A DNA stretch of 64,000 nucleotides from Nitrosovibrio sp. Nv4 (GTDB lineage Bacteria; Pseudomonadota; Gammaproteobacteria; Burkholderiales; Nitrosomonadaceae), in NCBI RefSeq assembly GCF_900215485.1, contig NZ_OCMZ01000001.1, forward strand, positions 124,001-188,000. The letters are read 5' to 3'. The position numbers were made by a program, and so were the translations under genes. Positions within the stretch are counted from its first letter, which is position 1. Every line of letters starts with the position of its first letter. Below the pieces are notes generated by a model. That model saw nothing but the letters and a program-made list of their open reading frames with translations. It ran no database searches and was not told the origin of the DNA. Positions 55,761-64,000 of the stretch are shown piece after piece.

Positions 55761-57926
55761 ATGAATCCTCTGCTTGATTTTTCCGGGCTGCCTCGCTTCG
55801 CAGATATTCGAACCGAACACATCACCCCGGCAGTAAAACAGTTGCTGGACGAAAACCACGCGATGCTTGATTCGATACGTAACGATACATCTACGCCGGC
55901 CTGGGATAATTTCGTACAGCCGATGACAGATGCAAACGAGCGTCTGTCCCGCGCATGGGGGCAGGTCTCGCACTTGAACGCGGTGAAAAACACGCCTGAA
56001 TTACGCGAGGTTTATAACGCGAACCTGCCGCTTATCACGCAGTATTATGCCGAGTTGGCTCAGGATCCGGCGCTGTTCGGGAAATTCAAACAACTCCGCA
56101 ACAGTAACGAATTCGGGAATCTGAGTCCTGCGCGAAAAAAGATAATCGAGGATGACTTACGTGATTTCCGGCTGGGTGGAGCTGAACTCTCGGCGGAAAA
56201 AAAAGAGCGGTTCCTCCATATTCAGGAAGAGCTGTCGGCGCTCGGTTCCAGATTCAATGATAATCTCCTGGATGCCACCAATAATTTTGCATTGCAAGTG
56301 GAGAATGCCGATGAGCTTTCCGGCATTCCCGATGATGTACTGCAAGCGGCACGAGAGGCTGCGGAGAAGGATAATGTTCCTGGCTGGAAATTTACCCTGC
56401 ATGCCCCTTCCTATCTTCCCGTCATGCAATACGCGGACAACCGCAAACTGCGCGAAAAAATGTACCGCGCCTATTCCACCCGCGCCAGTGAAATTGGGGC
56501 TGGCGAGATTGAATCTCCTGCTCCGACGGCTGGCAGTACAGCCGACCTGGATAATACCCCGCTCATCGCCCGAATGCTTCAACTGCGCCAGGAGGAAGCG
56601 CAATTGCTTGGATTTGAGTGCTATGCCGAGATCTCGCTTGCGGCAAAAATGGCCTCGACCCCGCAACAAGTGCTGGATTTTCTCGTTGAACTGGCTGATA
56701 AAGCCCGACCTTACGCTGAGCGGGATCTGCAGGAATTACGCCAATTGGCCGCCGATAAATTGCAACTGGAAGCGCTCGAGGCATGGGACATTGCTTATGC
56801 GAGCGAAAAACTGCGCCTTGAACGTTATGCTTTCTCCGAACAGGAAGTGAAGCAATATTTTCCTGAAACGAGCGTGCTGCCTGGGATGTTCAAGCTGGTG
56901 GAGAATCTTTATGGCATCGTTATTACCCCGGTGGATGCAGCCGATGCCCAGCTATGGCATCCCGACGTAAAGCTTTTCAATATAACCGATACCGCGGGAA
57001 ACCTGATCGGTCGATTTTATCTGGACCTCTATGCTCGGCCTGGCAAGCGGGGCGGCGGCTGGATGGACGACGCCGTCAGCCGCCGCCGTATTGGCGCCGA
57101 AAGAACTGGCGAGTATCGCATCCAGACGCCGGTAGCGTACCTCAACTGTAATTTCTCCGCACCCGTTCGTATTAATGGCGAATCTCGTCCGGCGCTGTTT
57201 ACCCACGATGATGTGATAACCCTGTTCCACGAGTTTGGACATGGCCTCCACCATCTGCTTACGCAGGTGGAAGACCTGGGGGTATCGGGCATTCACGGCG
57301 TGGAATGGGATGCGGTAGAACTGCCCAGCCAGTTCATGGAGAATTTTTGCTGGGAATGGGAAGTACTGCATAACATGACTTCCAGGGTAGAAACTGTATC
57401 GCGCACTTCTAATGGTTCAGCCGGCGCGGAGCGGATGCCTGGTGGCGAACCTATCCCGCGTGAGTTGTTCGACAAAATGCTGTCAGCGAAAAATTTTCAG
57501 AGCGGCCTGCAAATGCTCCGCCAGATCGAATTTGCACTATTCGATATGCATCTGCATTCCGATTTCGACCCGAATGGCGGGAAAACGGCACAACAATTAC
57601 TGGATGAGATTCGAAAGCAGGTTGCAGTCATTATTCCACCGAGGTTCAATCGTTTTCCCAACAGTTTTTCGCATATTTTCGGGGGAGGCTACGCGGCCGG
57701 ATATTACAGCTACAAATGGGCGGAAGTATTGTCTGCGGATGCTTACAGCCTTTTTGAGGAAAGCCCCGCTGGAAGAGTAATCAACCGGGATACGGGCATT
57801 CGCTTCCGAAATGAAATTCTCGCGGTGGGTGGAAGCCGTCCGGCATTGGAATCCTTTATTGCATTCCGGGGACGTGAGCCGAAGATAGATGCGCTGCTAC
57901 GCCACAACGGTATGGCTCTTGCATGA
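55761..57926 (+). CDS. prlC: Oligopeptidase A (M3 metallopeptidase)
   Basis: A 721-residue zinc oligopeptidase that degrades short peptides, including cleaved signal peptides. Catalytic HEFGH motif at H490-H494 in LFHEFGHGLHHLLTQ. Downstream GVEWDAVELPSQFMENFCWE supplies the third zinc ligand and substrate residues. The N-terminus (MNPLLDFSGLPRFADI) fits the family. Cytosolic: no signal peptide. Runs after the pyr genes but with an 87-bp gap. Confidence 0.95.
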   Translation: MNPLLDFSGLPRFADIRTEHITPAVKQLLDENHAMLDSIRNDTSTPAWDNFVQPMTDANERLSRAWGQVSHLNAVKNTPELREVYNANLPLITQYYAELAQDPALFGKFKQLRNSNEFGNLSPARKKIIEDDLRDFRLGGAELSAEKKERFLHIQEELSALGSRFNDNLLDATNNFALQVENADELSGIPDDVLQAAREAAEKDNVPGWKFTLHAPSYLPVMQYADNRKLREKMYRAYSTRASEIGAGEIESPAPTAGSTADLDNTPLIARMLQLRQEEAQLLGFECYAEISLAAKMASTPQQVLDFLVELADKARPYAERDLQELRQLAADKLQLEALEAWDIAYASEKLRLERYAFSEQEVKQYFPETSVLPGMFKLVENLYGIVITPVDAADAQLWHPDVKLFNITDTAGNLIGRFYLDLYARPGKRGGGWMDDAVSRRRIGAERTGEYRIQTPVAYLNCNFSAPVRINGESRPALFTHDDVITLFHEFGHGLHHLLTQVEDLGVSGIHGVEWDAVELPSQFMENFCWEWEVLHNMTSRVETVSRTSNGSAGAERMPGGEPIPRELFDKMLSAKNFQSGLQMLRQIEFALFDMHLHSDFDPNGGKTAQQLLDEIRKQVAVIIPPRFNRFPNSFSHIFGGGYAAGYYSYKWAEVLSADAYSLFEESPAGRVINRDTGIRFRNEILAVGGSRPALESFIAFRGREPKIDALLRHNGMALA

Positions 57927-58348
57927 AAACTCCCTGGGGATTATGACGAACGACCGATACGGCGAATCGGGTGGCTTTTCCTGCTTCACGTTGCTGCAGC
58001 GAGGCTCTGGGTGCAGAAGTGCGAGAGGCCGCCTGCATCACCATATATCTCTCCAGTGGAATGGCCCAAAAGCGCTTTGATGCTGTAGGCCGACGTCATT
58101 CCTGCCAGCGTTCGAGGATTCACTTTGATTGCTGGTTACTCTTGCAACAACCCCTTTCGGAAGTTAGTATACGAGAGAGCACACATCGCTTATCCTCGTC
58201 AAATTCACGGTCCGGCGTCGTAATTTTTCGAGTCGAACCGAGGTGATCAAGAATTCCTGGTAATCGTTTACAGTTCAAGCTGGTGGAATATCCAGTAAGG
58301 CCGATTACGGTGAATGTTTAGCATCGCTCGACAATAGGAGAAAATAAG
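57927..58348. other. Upstream region of the P460 gene
   Basis: About 420 bp without a supported gene. Short plus-strand frames continue from the prlC end (57889-58246) without ribosome-binding sites. TTGAT...TATACG-like elements lie around 58129-58175, but no convincing promoter pair was found. Confidence 0.4.
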
Positions 58349-58903
58349 ATGAAACGGATTACAAGCGGGATTATTACTGCAGTGCTGGTTACAGCGTTGG
58401 TGGGATGCGCGCAGCGGCCTCCAACCCCCCAGGTCGAGAAAGTTGCGGATGGAGAATTGTCGGTGCCGGTGAATTACAAGAGCTGGCCAAAATTTTTGTC
58501 CGATATACAACGGACAGACACCAAGCAAGTCCGGGAGATATATATCAATCCCATCGGACATAGCACCAAAATGGGCGAAGATTTTCCCCACGGGACTATT
58601 ACTGTGATGGAAATTTACAAGGCGCGTGAAGCAGCCGATGGCACACTGCTGAAAGGCCCCGACGGCAAACTTGTCAAAGGTGAATTGTTAAAAATAGGGG
58701 TAATGGGCAAGGGTCCGGGCTGGGGTGAAAACGTTACGCCGCCGGAACTCAAGAATGGCGACTGGGTATATGCAATGTATATGGGTGATGGAAAAACCAA
58801 GGCGCCGGACGATTACACAACCTGCCGAGCGTGTCATCTGCCGCTCACGGACAAGGACTATATTTTCCGTTACGATGAATATTTTCAGAAACGCGCAAAA
58901 TAG
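58349..58903 (+). CDS. Cytochrome P460-family c-haem protein
   Basis: A 184-residue exported haem protein. A signal peptide ends in a lipobox-like LVGC (about C20), so it may be a lipoprotein. The mature part begins with VNYKSWPKFLSD, has REIYINPIGHSTKMGEDFPHGTITV, and ends with the c-type haem site CRACH (C159-H163). In P460 of ammonia oxidisers a lysine cross-links to the haem and the enzyme oxidises hydroxylamine, giving N2O anaerobically. K74 lies in the segment aligning with that lysine, but without an alignment the related cytochrome c'-beta is an alternative. GGAGAAAAT precedes the ATG. Confidence 0.87.
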   Translation: MKRITSGIITAVLVTALVGCAQRPPTPQVEKVADGELSVPVNYKSWPKFLSDIQRTDTKQVREIYINPIGHSTKMGEDFPHGTITVMEIYKAREAADGTLLKGPDGKLVKGELLKIGVMGKGPGWGENVTPPELKNGDWVYAMYMGDGKTKAPDDYTTCRACHLPLTDKDYIFRYDEYFQKRAK

Positions 58904-59027
58904 CGCAAGGAGTGCCTGAACCTGGTCCTCTACAACTTGTTTTTACAGTTCTGGAGCACCACTAGCTCCTTGCAGTCAGTATGCGTTTGGCACTCGGTCC
59001 CTTGGCCGTGGTAACTAAAGCGATTGG

Positions 59028-59052
59028 TTAGCCGGCAATGTTTAGCCGGCAA
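59028..59052. terminator. Hairpin between convergent genes (weak terminator candidate)
   Basis: Two copies of TTAGCCGGCAA (59028-59038 and 59042-59052); because GCCGGC is self-complementary they can form a stem of six G-C pairs around an 8-base loop. It lies between the P460 gene and the convergent PRC-barrel gene. No long T-run follows. Confidence 0.35.
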
Positions 59053-59061
59053 GAATGTAAT

Positions 59062-59487
59062 CTAATCGCTCCTGTTATCCATGTAATGCCTGGTCTCATA
59101 GTAGGAATGAATCTGGTCGATCCAGGACTGGTCAGCCATATCCGGCCAGTTGTCCTTGTCGAATCCCGGTGCCGATTCCAGGCGTTCCTTCTCTGCATCG
59201 AGTATGAAACGTTTATCCAGAGTTTCCAGCTTCAGCGTCAATGCGTTCCACGGCACAGCGAAAAGTTTGTCGGCGATGCCGAGAAACCCTCCGAAGGATA
59301 ACACTGCATAGGCAACGCTGCCGGCTTCAACATCAAGCATGACCTCTTTGATATTACCGAGTTTTTCGCCTTTTGGATTGTAAATATTCATTCCTATGGG
59401 CCAGTTGGCGCCCATCAGTCTTGGGCCAGGTCCATTACCCTCCGTGATTTTGTCCAAGCCATCGATATTGCGCTCTAGCTTACTCAT
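59062..59487 (-). CDS. PRC-barrel domain protein
   Basis: A 141-residue cytoplasmic protein. Start at 59487 is set by AGGGAGGTG 3-10 bases upstream; a longer frame to 59559 is unlikely. The PRC-barrel (about 25-105) has GMNIYNPKGEKLGNIKEVML and AYAVLSFGGFLGIADKLFAVPW, typical of the photosynthetic-reaction-centre-H-like barrel found in many stress or RNA-related proteins. The tail SWIDQIHSYYETRHYMD is helical. Function unknown. Confidence 0.88.
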   Translation of the reverse strand: MSKLERNIDGLDKITEGNGPGPRLMGANWPIGMNIYNPKGEKLGNIKEVMLDVEAGSVAYAVLSFGGFLGIADKLFAVPWNALTLKLETLDKRFILDAEKERLESAPGFDKDNWPDMADQSWIDQIHSYYETRHYMDNRSD

Positions 59488-59777
59488 CTTCACCTCCCTG
59501 GAGTTGTTGCGGGAAAATCTCTTGGAGTGCCTAAGCCCTGCGAAAGTTGCCAATGACATTCAACAAAGGATGGCCCAAACAGGAAAAGATGTTCACTTCG
59601 CTCGTTAACACAGCGACTCGGTCGCTTGCCGAAATAACCTCGTAGTCGGCGGCTGCAAAAGTCAATAGCCGTGAAAGTCTCCCTTTCCTCGCTCTTTGTG
59701 CAAAAACAAATCATGAGGCTGGGGCATCTCGTCAATTGCCGGAAAATATCGCAATCCGATGTGGATGTGAACCCTGT
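59488..59777. other. Gap between the PRC-barrel gene and secA
   Basis: About 290 bp with only weak minus-strand frames (59490-59735, 59732-59980) that lack ribosome-binding sites or overlap secA. Holds the upstream region of the PRC-barrel gene. Confidence 0.45.
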
Positions 59778-62531
59778 CTAGCTGAGCTTGCCATGACATT
59801 GCTTATACTTTTTTCCTGACCCGCAGGGACACGGATCGTTGCGTCCGATCTTCTCGCCCTGACGCACAAACGGTTGATGCTTCGGTTGACGATCTTGCGT
59901 TTCTTCTGCCATTTCGCTGTCTTCCGGGTGTTCCTCTTCGCCCAGTACCTCTTCGAAAGCCGCGTGATGATACTGAACATTGACAGGTGGACGCTGTGTT
60001 TCCGCCACCTCTTCCACCTGTTGCTGACTCCTTATCTGTACGGTCAGGACTATTCTGGTAACCTCTGCCTTGATCTCCTCGAGCATGGAAGTAAACAATT
60101 CAAAAGCCTCTCGCTTGTACTCCTGTTTTGGATTTTTCTGTGCGTACCCGCGCAAATGGATACCCTGCCGCAGATGATCCAGCGCTGCCAAGTGCTCGCG
60201 CCAGTGGGTATCGAGGCTTTGCAGCATGACAGCACGCTCGTACTGATGCATGACATTCACTCCGACCTGATCGACCTTTTCCGAGTAATGTTCACGCGCA
60301 GCCGCGGTAATGCGCTGATGGAGGCTTTCCTCGTGTAAATCGGGCTCCTTCTCCAGCCACTCCTGTAATGGCAATGACAGCTGGTATTCGGCGGTCAATG
60401 CCTTCTCCAGTCCCGGTATATCCCACTGCTCCTCGACACTCTGTGCCGGAATGTAGAGGCCAACAAGACTGCCCAGAACGTCGTCGCGCATTGCGGTAAT
60501 CGTCTCTGAAATATCCTGCGACTCAAGAAGTTCCGTACGTTGCTGATAAATTACCTTGCGCTGATCATTGGCGACATCATCGTATTCCAGCAATTGCTTA
60601 CGTATGTCGAAGTTGCGAGCTTCGACCTTGCGCTGGGCATTTTCAATGGCGCGGGTAACCCATGGGTGCTCAATGGCCTCGCCCTCCGGCATGTTGAGCT
60701 TCTGCATGATGCCTGCTACGCGATCGGATGCGAAGATGCGCAGAAGCGGATCTTCGAGGGAGAGATAGAAACGGCTGGACCCAGGATCGCCTTGTCGGCC
60801 GGAGCGCCCACGCAACTGATTATCCACCCGGCGGGATTCATGCCGCTCTGTGCCGATAATATGTAAACCCCCGTGTTTCAGCACCTCGTCGTGCAGCAGC
60901 TTCCACTGCTCCTGTAATTCCGCAATACGCTCAAGTTTGGCCGGCTCGCTAAGGTTTTCGTCTAAGCGGACACGCTCAAGCTCAGGTTCCTGATTTCCGC
61001 CCAGCACGATGTCGGTACCCCGCCCTGCCATATTGGTTGCGATGGTGATCATTTTTGGACGCCCGGCCTGGGCGACGATCTCCGCTTCGCTTGCGTGCTG
61101 CTTGGCATTCAGCACCTGGTGCGACAGCTTCTCCCGAGTCAGCAACTCGGACAGTAACTCATTGTTCTCAATAGAAGTTGTTCCAACCAGAACAGGCTGT
61201 CCCCTTTGGTAACAGTCTTTGATATCCTCGATGATGGCGCGGTTCTTTTCACCCATGGTTCGAAAGACCTGATCCATTCGATCAATGCGGATCATGGGGC
61301 GATGCGTTGGGATGATCACCGTTTCCAGGCCGTAAATTTGCTGAAACTCGTAAGCCTCGGTATCAGCCGTCCCCGTCATCCCACTCAGTTTTTCGTACAT
61401 CCGGAAATAGTTCTGGAAAGTAATCGAGGCGAGCGTCTGATTCTCTTTCTGGATCGGAACGCCCTCCTTCGCTTCCACTGCCTGATGCAGTCCTTCGGAC
61501 CAGCGCCTGCCCGACATGAGCCGCCCCGTAAATTCGTCGACTATGACCACTTCGCCGTTCTGTACCACGTAGTGCTGGTCGCGGAGAAATAATGCGTGAG
61601 CGCGCAAACCAGCGTACAGATGATGGACGAGGTTGATATTGGCGGGATCGTAAAGGCTGGTTCCGGGGGAAAGCAAACCGCTCTCGACAAGCAGTTTTTC
61701 CGCATGCTCGAAACCAGCCTCGCTCAACAGCACCTGCTGAGCTTTTTCGTCCACGCTGAAATCACCCGGGCTTTTCTCTGTTTCCTGACGGACCAGCTTC
61801 GGAATCAGCGCGTTCATGCGCACATAAACCTCGGTGTTGCCTTCAGCCTGCCCGGAGATAATCAAGGGCGTACGTGCCTCGTCAATCAGAATGGAGTCTA
61901 CTTCGTCGACGATGGCATAGTTGAGCGCGCGCTGCACCCGCTCAGCGGGATGATTGACCATATTGTCGCGCAAGTAGTCAAAACCGTATTCGTTATTGGT
62001 GCCATAGGTTATGTCGGCACCATAAGCAGACTGCTTCTCGCCGTGGTCCATCTGTGAAAGAATAACCCCTACGCTGATACCGAGGAATTGATAAATACGC
62101 CCCATCCACTCCGCATCCCGTTTTGCCAGATAATCATTCACGGTAACGAGGTGAACTCCCTTGCCGACTAGCGCGTTGAGATATGCGGGCAACGTCGCCA
62201 TCAACGTTTTGCCTTCGCCAGTTCGCATTTCAGCAATCTTGCCGCTGTGCAGCACCATGCCGCCGATCATTTGCACATCGAAATGACGCATGCCAAGCAC
62301 GCGCCTGGCGGCTTCGCGTACTACGGCAAACGCCTCGGGCAGCAATGCATCGAGGGTAGCTCCATCAGCAATACGTTGTTTGAACTCTTCGGTTTTGGCG
62401 CGTAGATCGGCGTCGGTAAGCGGCGTAATCTTCGCCTCTAGCGCGTTGATGGTTGCGACAGCCTGGAAATACTGTTTGATCAGCCTATCGTTACGGCTTC
62501 CGAAGACTTTCTTGAGCAGATTGTTCAGCAT
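59778..62531 (-). CDS. secA: Protein translocase subunit SecA
   Basis: The ATPase motor of the Sec pathway. The 917-residue protein has Walker A RTGEGKT (about 103-109), the DEAD-type [14 protein letters not shown] (about 207-220), [30 protein letters not shown] (NBD2, split here), [28 protein letters not shown] (split here), and a C-terminal zinc/SecB-binding tail [14 protein letters not shown] (C901, C903, C912, H913). No frameshift. Monocistronic-looking: a strong terminator lies upstream and an M23 gene beyond it. Confidence 0.97.
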   Translation of the reverse strand: MLNNLLKKVFGSRNDRLIKQYFQAVATINALEAKITPLTDADLRAKTEEFKQRIADGATLDALLPEAFAVVREAARRVLGMRHFDVQMIGGMVLHSGKIAEMRTGEGKTLMATLPAYLNALVGKGVHLVTVNDYLAKRDAEWMGRIYQFLGISVGVILSQMDHGEKQSAYGADITYGTNNEYGFDYLRDNMVNHPAERVQRALNYAIVDEVDSILIDEARTPLIISGQAEGNTEVYVRMNALIPKLVRQETEKSPGDFSVDEKAQQVLLSEAGFEHAEKLLVESGLLSPGTSLYDPANINLVHHLYAGLRAHALFLRDQHYVVQNGEVVIVDEFTGRLMSGRRWSEGLHQAVEAKEGVPIQKENQTLASITFQNYFRMYEKLSGMTGTADTEAYEFQQIYGLETVIIPTHRPMIRIDRMDQVFRTMGEKNRAIIEDIKDCYQRGQPVLVGTTSIENNELLSELLTREKLSHQVLNAKQHASEAEIVAQAGRPKMITIATNMAGRGTDIVLGGNQEPELERVRLDENLSEPAKLERIAELQEQWKLLHDEVLKHGGLHIIGTERHESRRVDNQLRGRSGRQGDPGSSRFYLSLEDPLLRIFASDRVAGIMQKLNMPEGEAIEHPWVTRAIENAQRKVEARNFDIRKQLLEYDDVANDQRKVIYQQRTELLESQDISETITAMRDDVLGSLVGLYIPAQSVEEQWDIPGLEKALTAEYQLSLPLQEWLEKEPDLHEESLHQRITAAAREHYSEKVDQVGVNVMHQYERAVMLQSLDTHWREHLAALDHLRQGIHLRGYAQKNPKQEYKREAFELFTSMLEEIKAEVTRIVLTVQIRSQQQVEEVAETQRPPVNVQYHHAAFEEVLGEEEHPEDSEMAEETQDRQPKHQPFVRQGEKIGRNDPCPCGSGKKYKQCHGKLS

Positions 62532-62561
62532 GAAATCCCGACAATTCTATTAAGCGACCGT

Positions 62562-62598
62562 CCAAAAAATAAGGGGTGAGGTTTTTCGCCTCACCCCT
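62562..62598 (-). terminator. Intrinsic terminator downstream of the M23 peptidase gene
   Basis: On the minus strand, AGGGGTGAGG and CCTCACCCCT form a perfect 10-bp stem with a 7-base loop (62572-62598), followed by TATTTTTT. It ends transcription of the M23 gene 21 bp after its stop and insulates secA. Confidence 0.85.
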
Positions 62599-62618
62599 CC
62601 GCAGTGTATTAATCCGGC

Positions 62619-63536
62619 TCAACCGGGCATCTTCAGGAACCGGGATGGATTTTGCGGCGAGCCCCTGTGCCTCACTTCGAAATGCAAATGCGGGCCGGTA
62701 GAACGGCCAGTACTGCCCACTTCCGCAATCTTCTGTCCCCGCACCACCACCTGGCCCAGTTTAACCAGGCGCTTGGAAGCATGAGCATAGCGGCTGACGA
62801 AATCATTGCCATGGTCTACATCAATCATATTACCATATTCGGGATGGAAATCGGAATACACTACCACTCCTCCCGCTGCGGCCACAATTGGCGTTCCTGT
62901 TGAGGCGGTAAAATCGACTCCTTCGTGGAAAACGCGCTTTCCAGAAAAAGGATCGATGCGCACGCCGAAACCGGAGGAGTACCACTTTGTATTAACGGGC
63001 ATCACGGACGGGAGCATTTTTTTCTTGAGCCTGTCCTGCATCAACAACGAATCCAATGCGCCGAGCTTGTCGGTACGATCATCCAGCATGATCGACAACT
63101 CCTGGATTTTATTGTTAAACTCCACAAACGACATATCCTGGGACGGCAGAGTGGCCACCGTTCCTCCCTGGCCCGGATTTTGATTGAATAGAAATTCCTG
63201 GGGTTTGATACCGGATAACTCTGCCAGACGGGCGCCGACCGAGTCGAGGCGCAGCAGTTGCGCCTGCATCTGACCCATTCTGACAGCCATGGCATTAAGG
63301 CTATCGCGCAAATACGACTGTGATTTTTCATGCTCTTCCTGCTGTACGCTTAAAATCAACGACCGCAGGGAGGGACTGTCAATCTTGTCCGCATAGCGCA
63401 GGGAAAGATAATTCAGTCCCATCGCCATTAACATGGAAGCTAAAAAGAATCCGACCGCCAGAAGCACAAGATGCGTGCCGGTTAAAGTCAGGGTTTTCGC
63501 TTTTGGCAACTTGTTGGAAATTAGAATAATATTCAT
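62619..63536 (-). CDS. M23-family peptidoglycan endopeptidase
   Basis: A 305-residue inner-membrane-anchored metallopeptidase (LytM type). One N-terminal transmembrane helix (about 24-45), a coiled-coil-like region (about 55-110), then the LytM domain: GKRVFHEGVDFTASTGTP (HxxxD zinc ligands), VDHGNDFVSRYAHASK, and GPHLHFEVRHRG with the HxH motif. All zinc ligands are present, so it is probably catalytic rather than a divisome activator. Divergent from the DciA gene, 26 bp apart. Confidence 0.93.
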   Translation of the reverse strand: MNIILISNKLPKAKTLTLTGTHLVLLAVGFFLASMLMAMGLNYLSLRYADKIDSPSLRSLILSVQQEEHEKSQSYLRDSLNAMAVRMGQMQAQLLRLDSVGARLAELSGIKPQEFLFNQNPGQGGTVATLPSQDMSFVEFNNKIQELSIMLDDRTDKLGALDSLLMQDRLKKKMLPSVMPVNTKWYSSGFGVRIDPFSGKRVFHEGVDFTASTGTPIVAAAGGVVVYSDFHPEYGNMIDVDHGNDFVSRYAHASKRLVKLGQVVVRGQKIAEVGSTGRSTGPHLHFEVRHRGSPQNPSRFLKMPG

Positions 63537-63562
63537 CTCATTCCCTTAATTATCGTTCAGCC

Positions 63563-64000
63563 ATGACCCCCATGACCGCGCGCAAGATCAATTTCTACCT
63601 TGAAGCTCTGAGGCTGGCGCCGGAGCATCAACGCTTATTCAGTTATATGGAAGAGTTAGTTGCAATGCAACAGGTATTCACGAGAATCGTCCCGCCTCAA
63701 CTCGCTCAACATTGCGCTTTAGGCGCATTTTCGGAGGGAAACCTGACAATCTGCGCAAATAATGGTGCAATTGCAGCAAAACTAAGACAAACACTGCCTT
63801 CATTATTATTAAAATTTCAGGCGATGGGCTCAGAGGTTACTGCAATTCGAATTACTGTGCAAGCGAATTACCGTAATTTTCCCGGGAGTGAGCTATCCAA
63901 AAAAAAACCGCGAATAGGCAAAGTTGGCGTAGAAAGTCTGAATGGCCTGGCCGCGGAATTACCCCGATCGCCTTTAAAAACTGCTATCGAATCGCTGCTG
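63563..64000 (+). CDS. DciA/DUF721-like protein (cut by window end)
   Basis: ATG 63563 opens a frame that runs off the window after 146 codons with no stop. It starts MTPMTARKINFYLEALRLAP and contains VFTRIVPPQLAQHCALGAFS, then NLTICANNGAIAAKLRQTLP, which fits the DUF721 (DciA) fold; DciA loads or assists the replicative helicase. Basic segment SKKKPRIGK follows. In proteobacteria this gene often lies beside an M23 peptidase and secA, as here. Confidence 0.82.
   Translation, partial: MTPMTARKINFYLEALRLAPEHQRLFSYMEELVAMQQVFTRIVPPQLAQHCALGAFSEGNLTICANNGAIAAKLRQTLPSLLLKFQAMGSEVTAIRITVQANYRNFPGSELSKKKPRIGKVGVESLNGLAAELPRSPLKTAIESLL

Overview
The window looks like a chromosomal segment of a betaproteobacterial ammonia oxidiser of the Nitrosospira/Nitrosomonas group. 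This is inferred from a cytochrome P460-type haem protein (58349-58903), a beta/gamma-proteobacterial order of housekeeping genes (queA-tgt-yajC-secD-secF; yqgE-ruvX-pyrR-pyrB-pyrC'), class Ia ribonucleotide reductase, and many small exported proteins of unknown function. Both edges cut genes: hrcA on the left and a DciA/DUF721 gene on the right.

Layout. 1-8.4 kb: end of hrcA, ferrochelatase, a DedA membrane protein, then the leftward queA-tgt-yajC-secD-secF cluster (tRNA queuosine modification plus Sec translocon accessory subunits). 8.45-12.48 kb: a small AT-richer island inserted in a tRNA-Leu(CAA) gene and bounded by a perfect 50-bp direct repeat. It carries a decayed tyrosine integrase, a KAP-family P-loop NTPase, a Rap1a/Tai-like exported protein and two further exported proteins. 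12.5-16 kb: a sparse region of small orphan genes, ChaB and a CAU tRNA. 16-31.2 kb: a dense core with a UbiH-like hydroxylase, DsbC, MltA, glutamate dehydrogenase, an aldehyde dehydrogenase, Slt, an NDUFA9-like protein, the CCA enzyme, MsrA, an SDR, DsbA, a SPOR protein and ArgRS. 31.3-39.2 kb: a loose accessory zone with a TPR-gene remnant, a perfect 32-bp palindrome, a stand-alone response regulator, a small lipoprotein, a YukJ/lamin-tail protein, a TIGR03790-like protein, a rhomboid protease and a VOC protein. 39.3-51.5 kb: nrdA-nrdB behind a probable NrdR box, a histone H1-like protein, fumarase C, a patatin, TerC, Usp, a pilin-like protein and membrane proteins. 51.9-64 kb: the pyrimidine cluster, oligopeptidase A, the P460 protein, a PRC-barrel protein, SecA, an M23 peptidase and DciA.

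How the genes work together. Protein export and envelope maintenance are heavily represented: SecA, SecD, SecF and YajC for export; DsbA and DsbC for disulfides; MltA, Slt, the M23 peptidase and the SPOR protein for murein. Nucleotide supply is covered by NrdAB and the pyr cluster. In that cluster the dihydroorotase-like protein lacks the N-terminal metal-binding histidines, as in the inactive PyrC' partners of aspartate carbamoyltransferase.

The most interesting part is the tRNA-Leu island. The NTPase and the Rap1a-like exported protein are separated by 36 bp on the same strand, so they are probably co-transcribed. Their joint role cannot be read from sequence alone; defence or interbacterial immunity is a hypothesis. 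No CRISPR array, rRNA or complete insertion sequence was seen.
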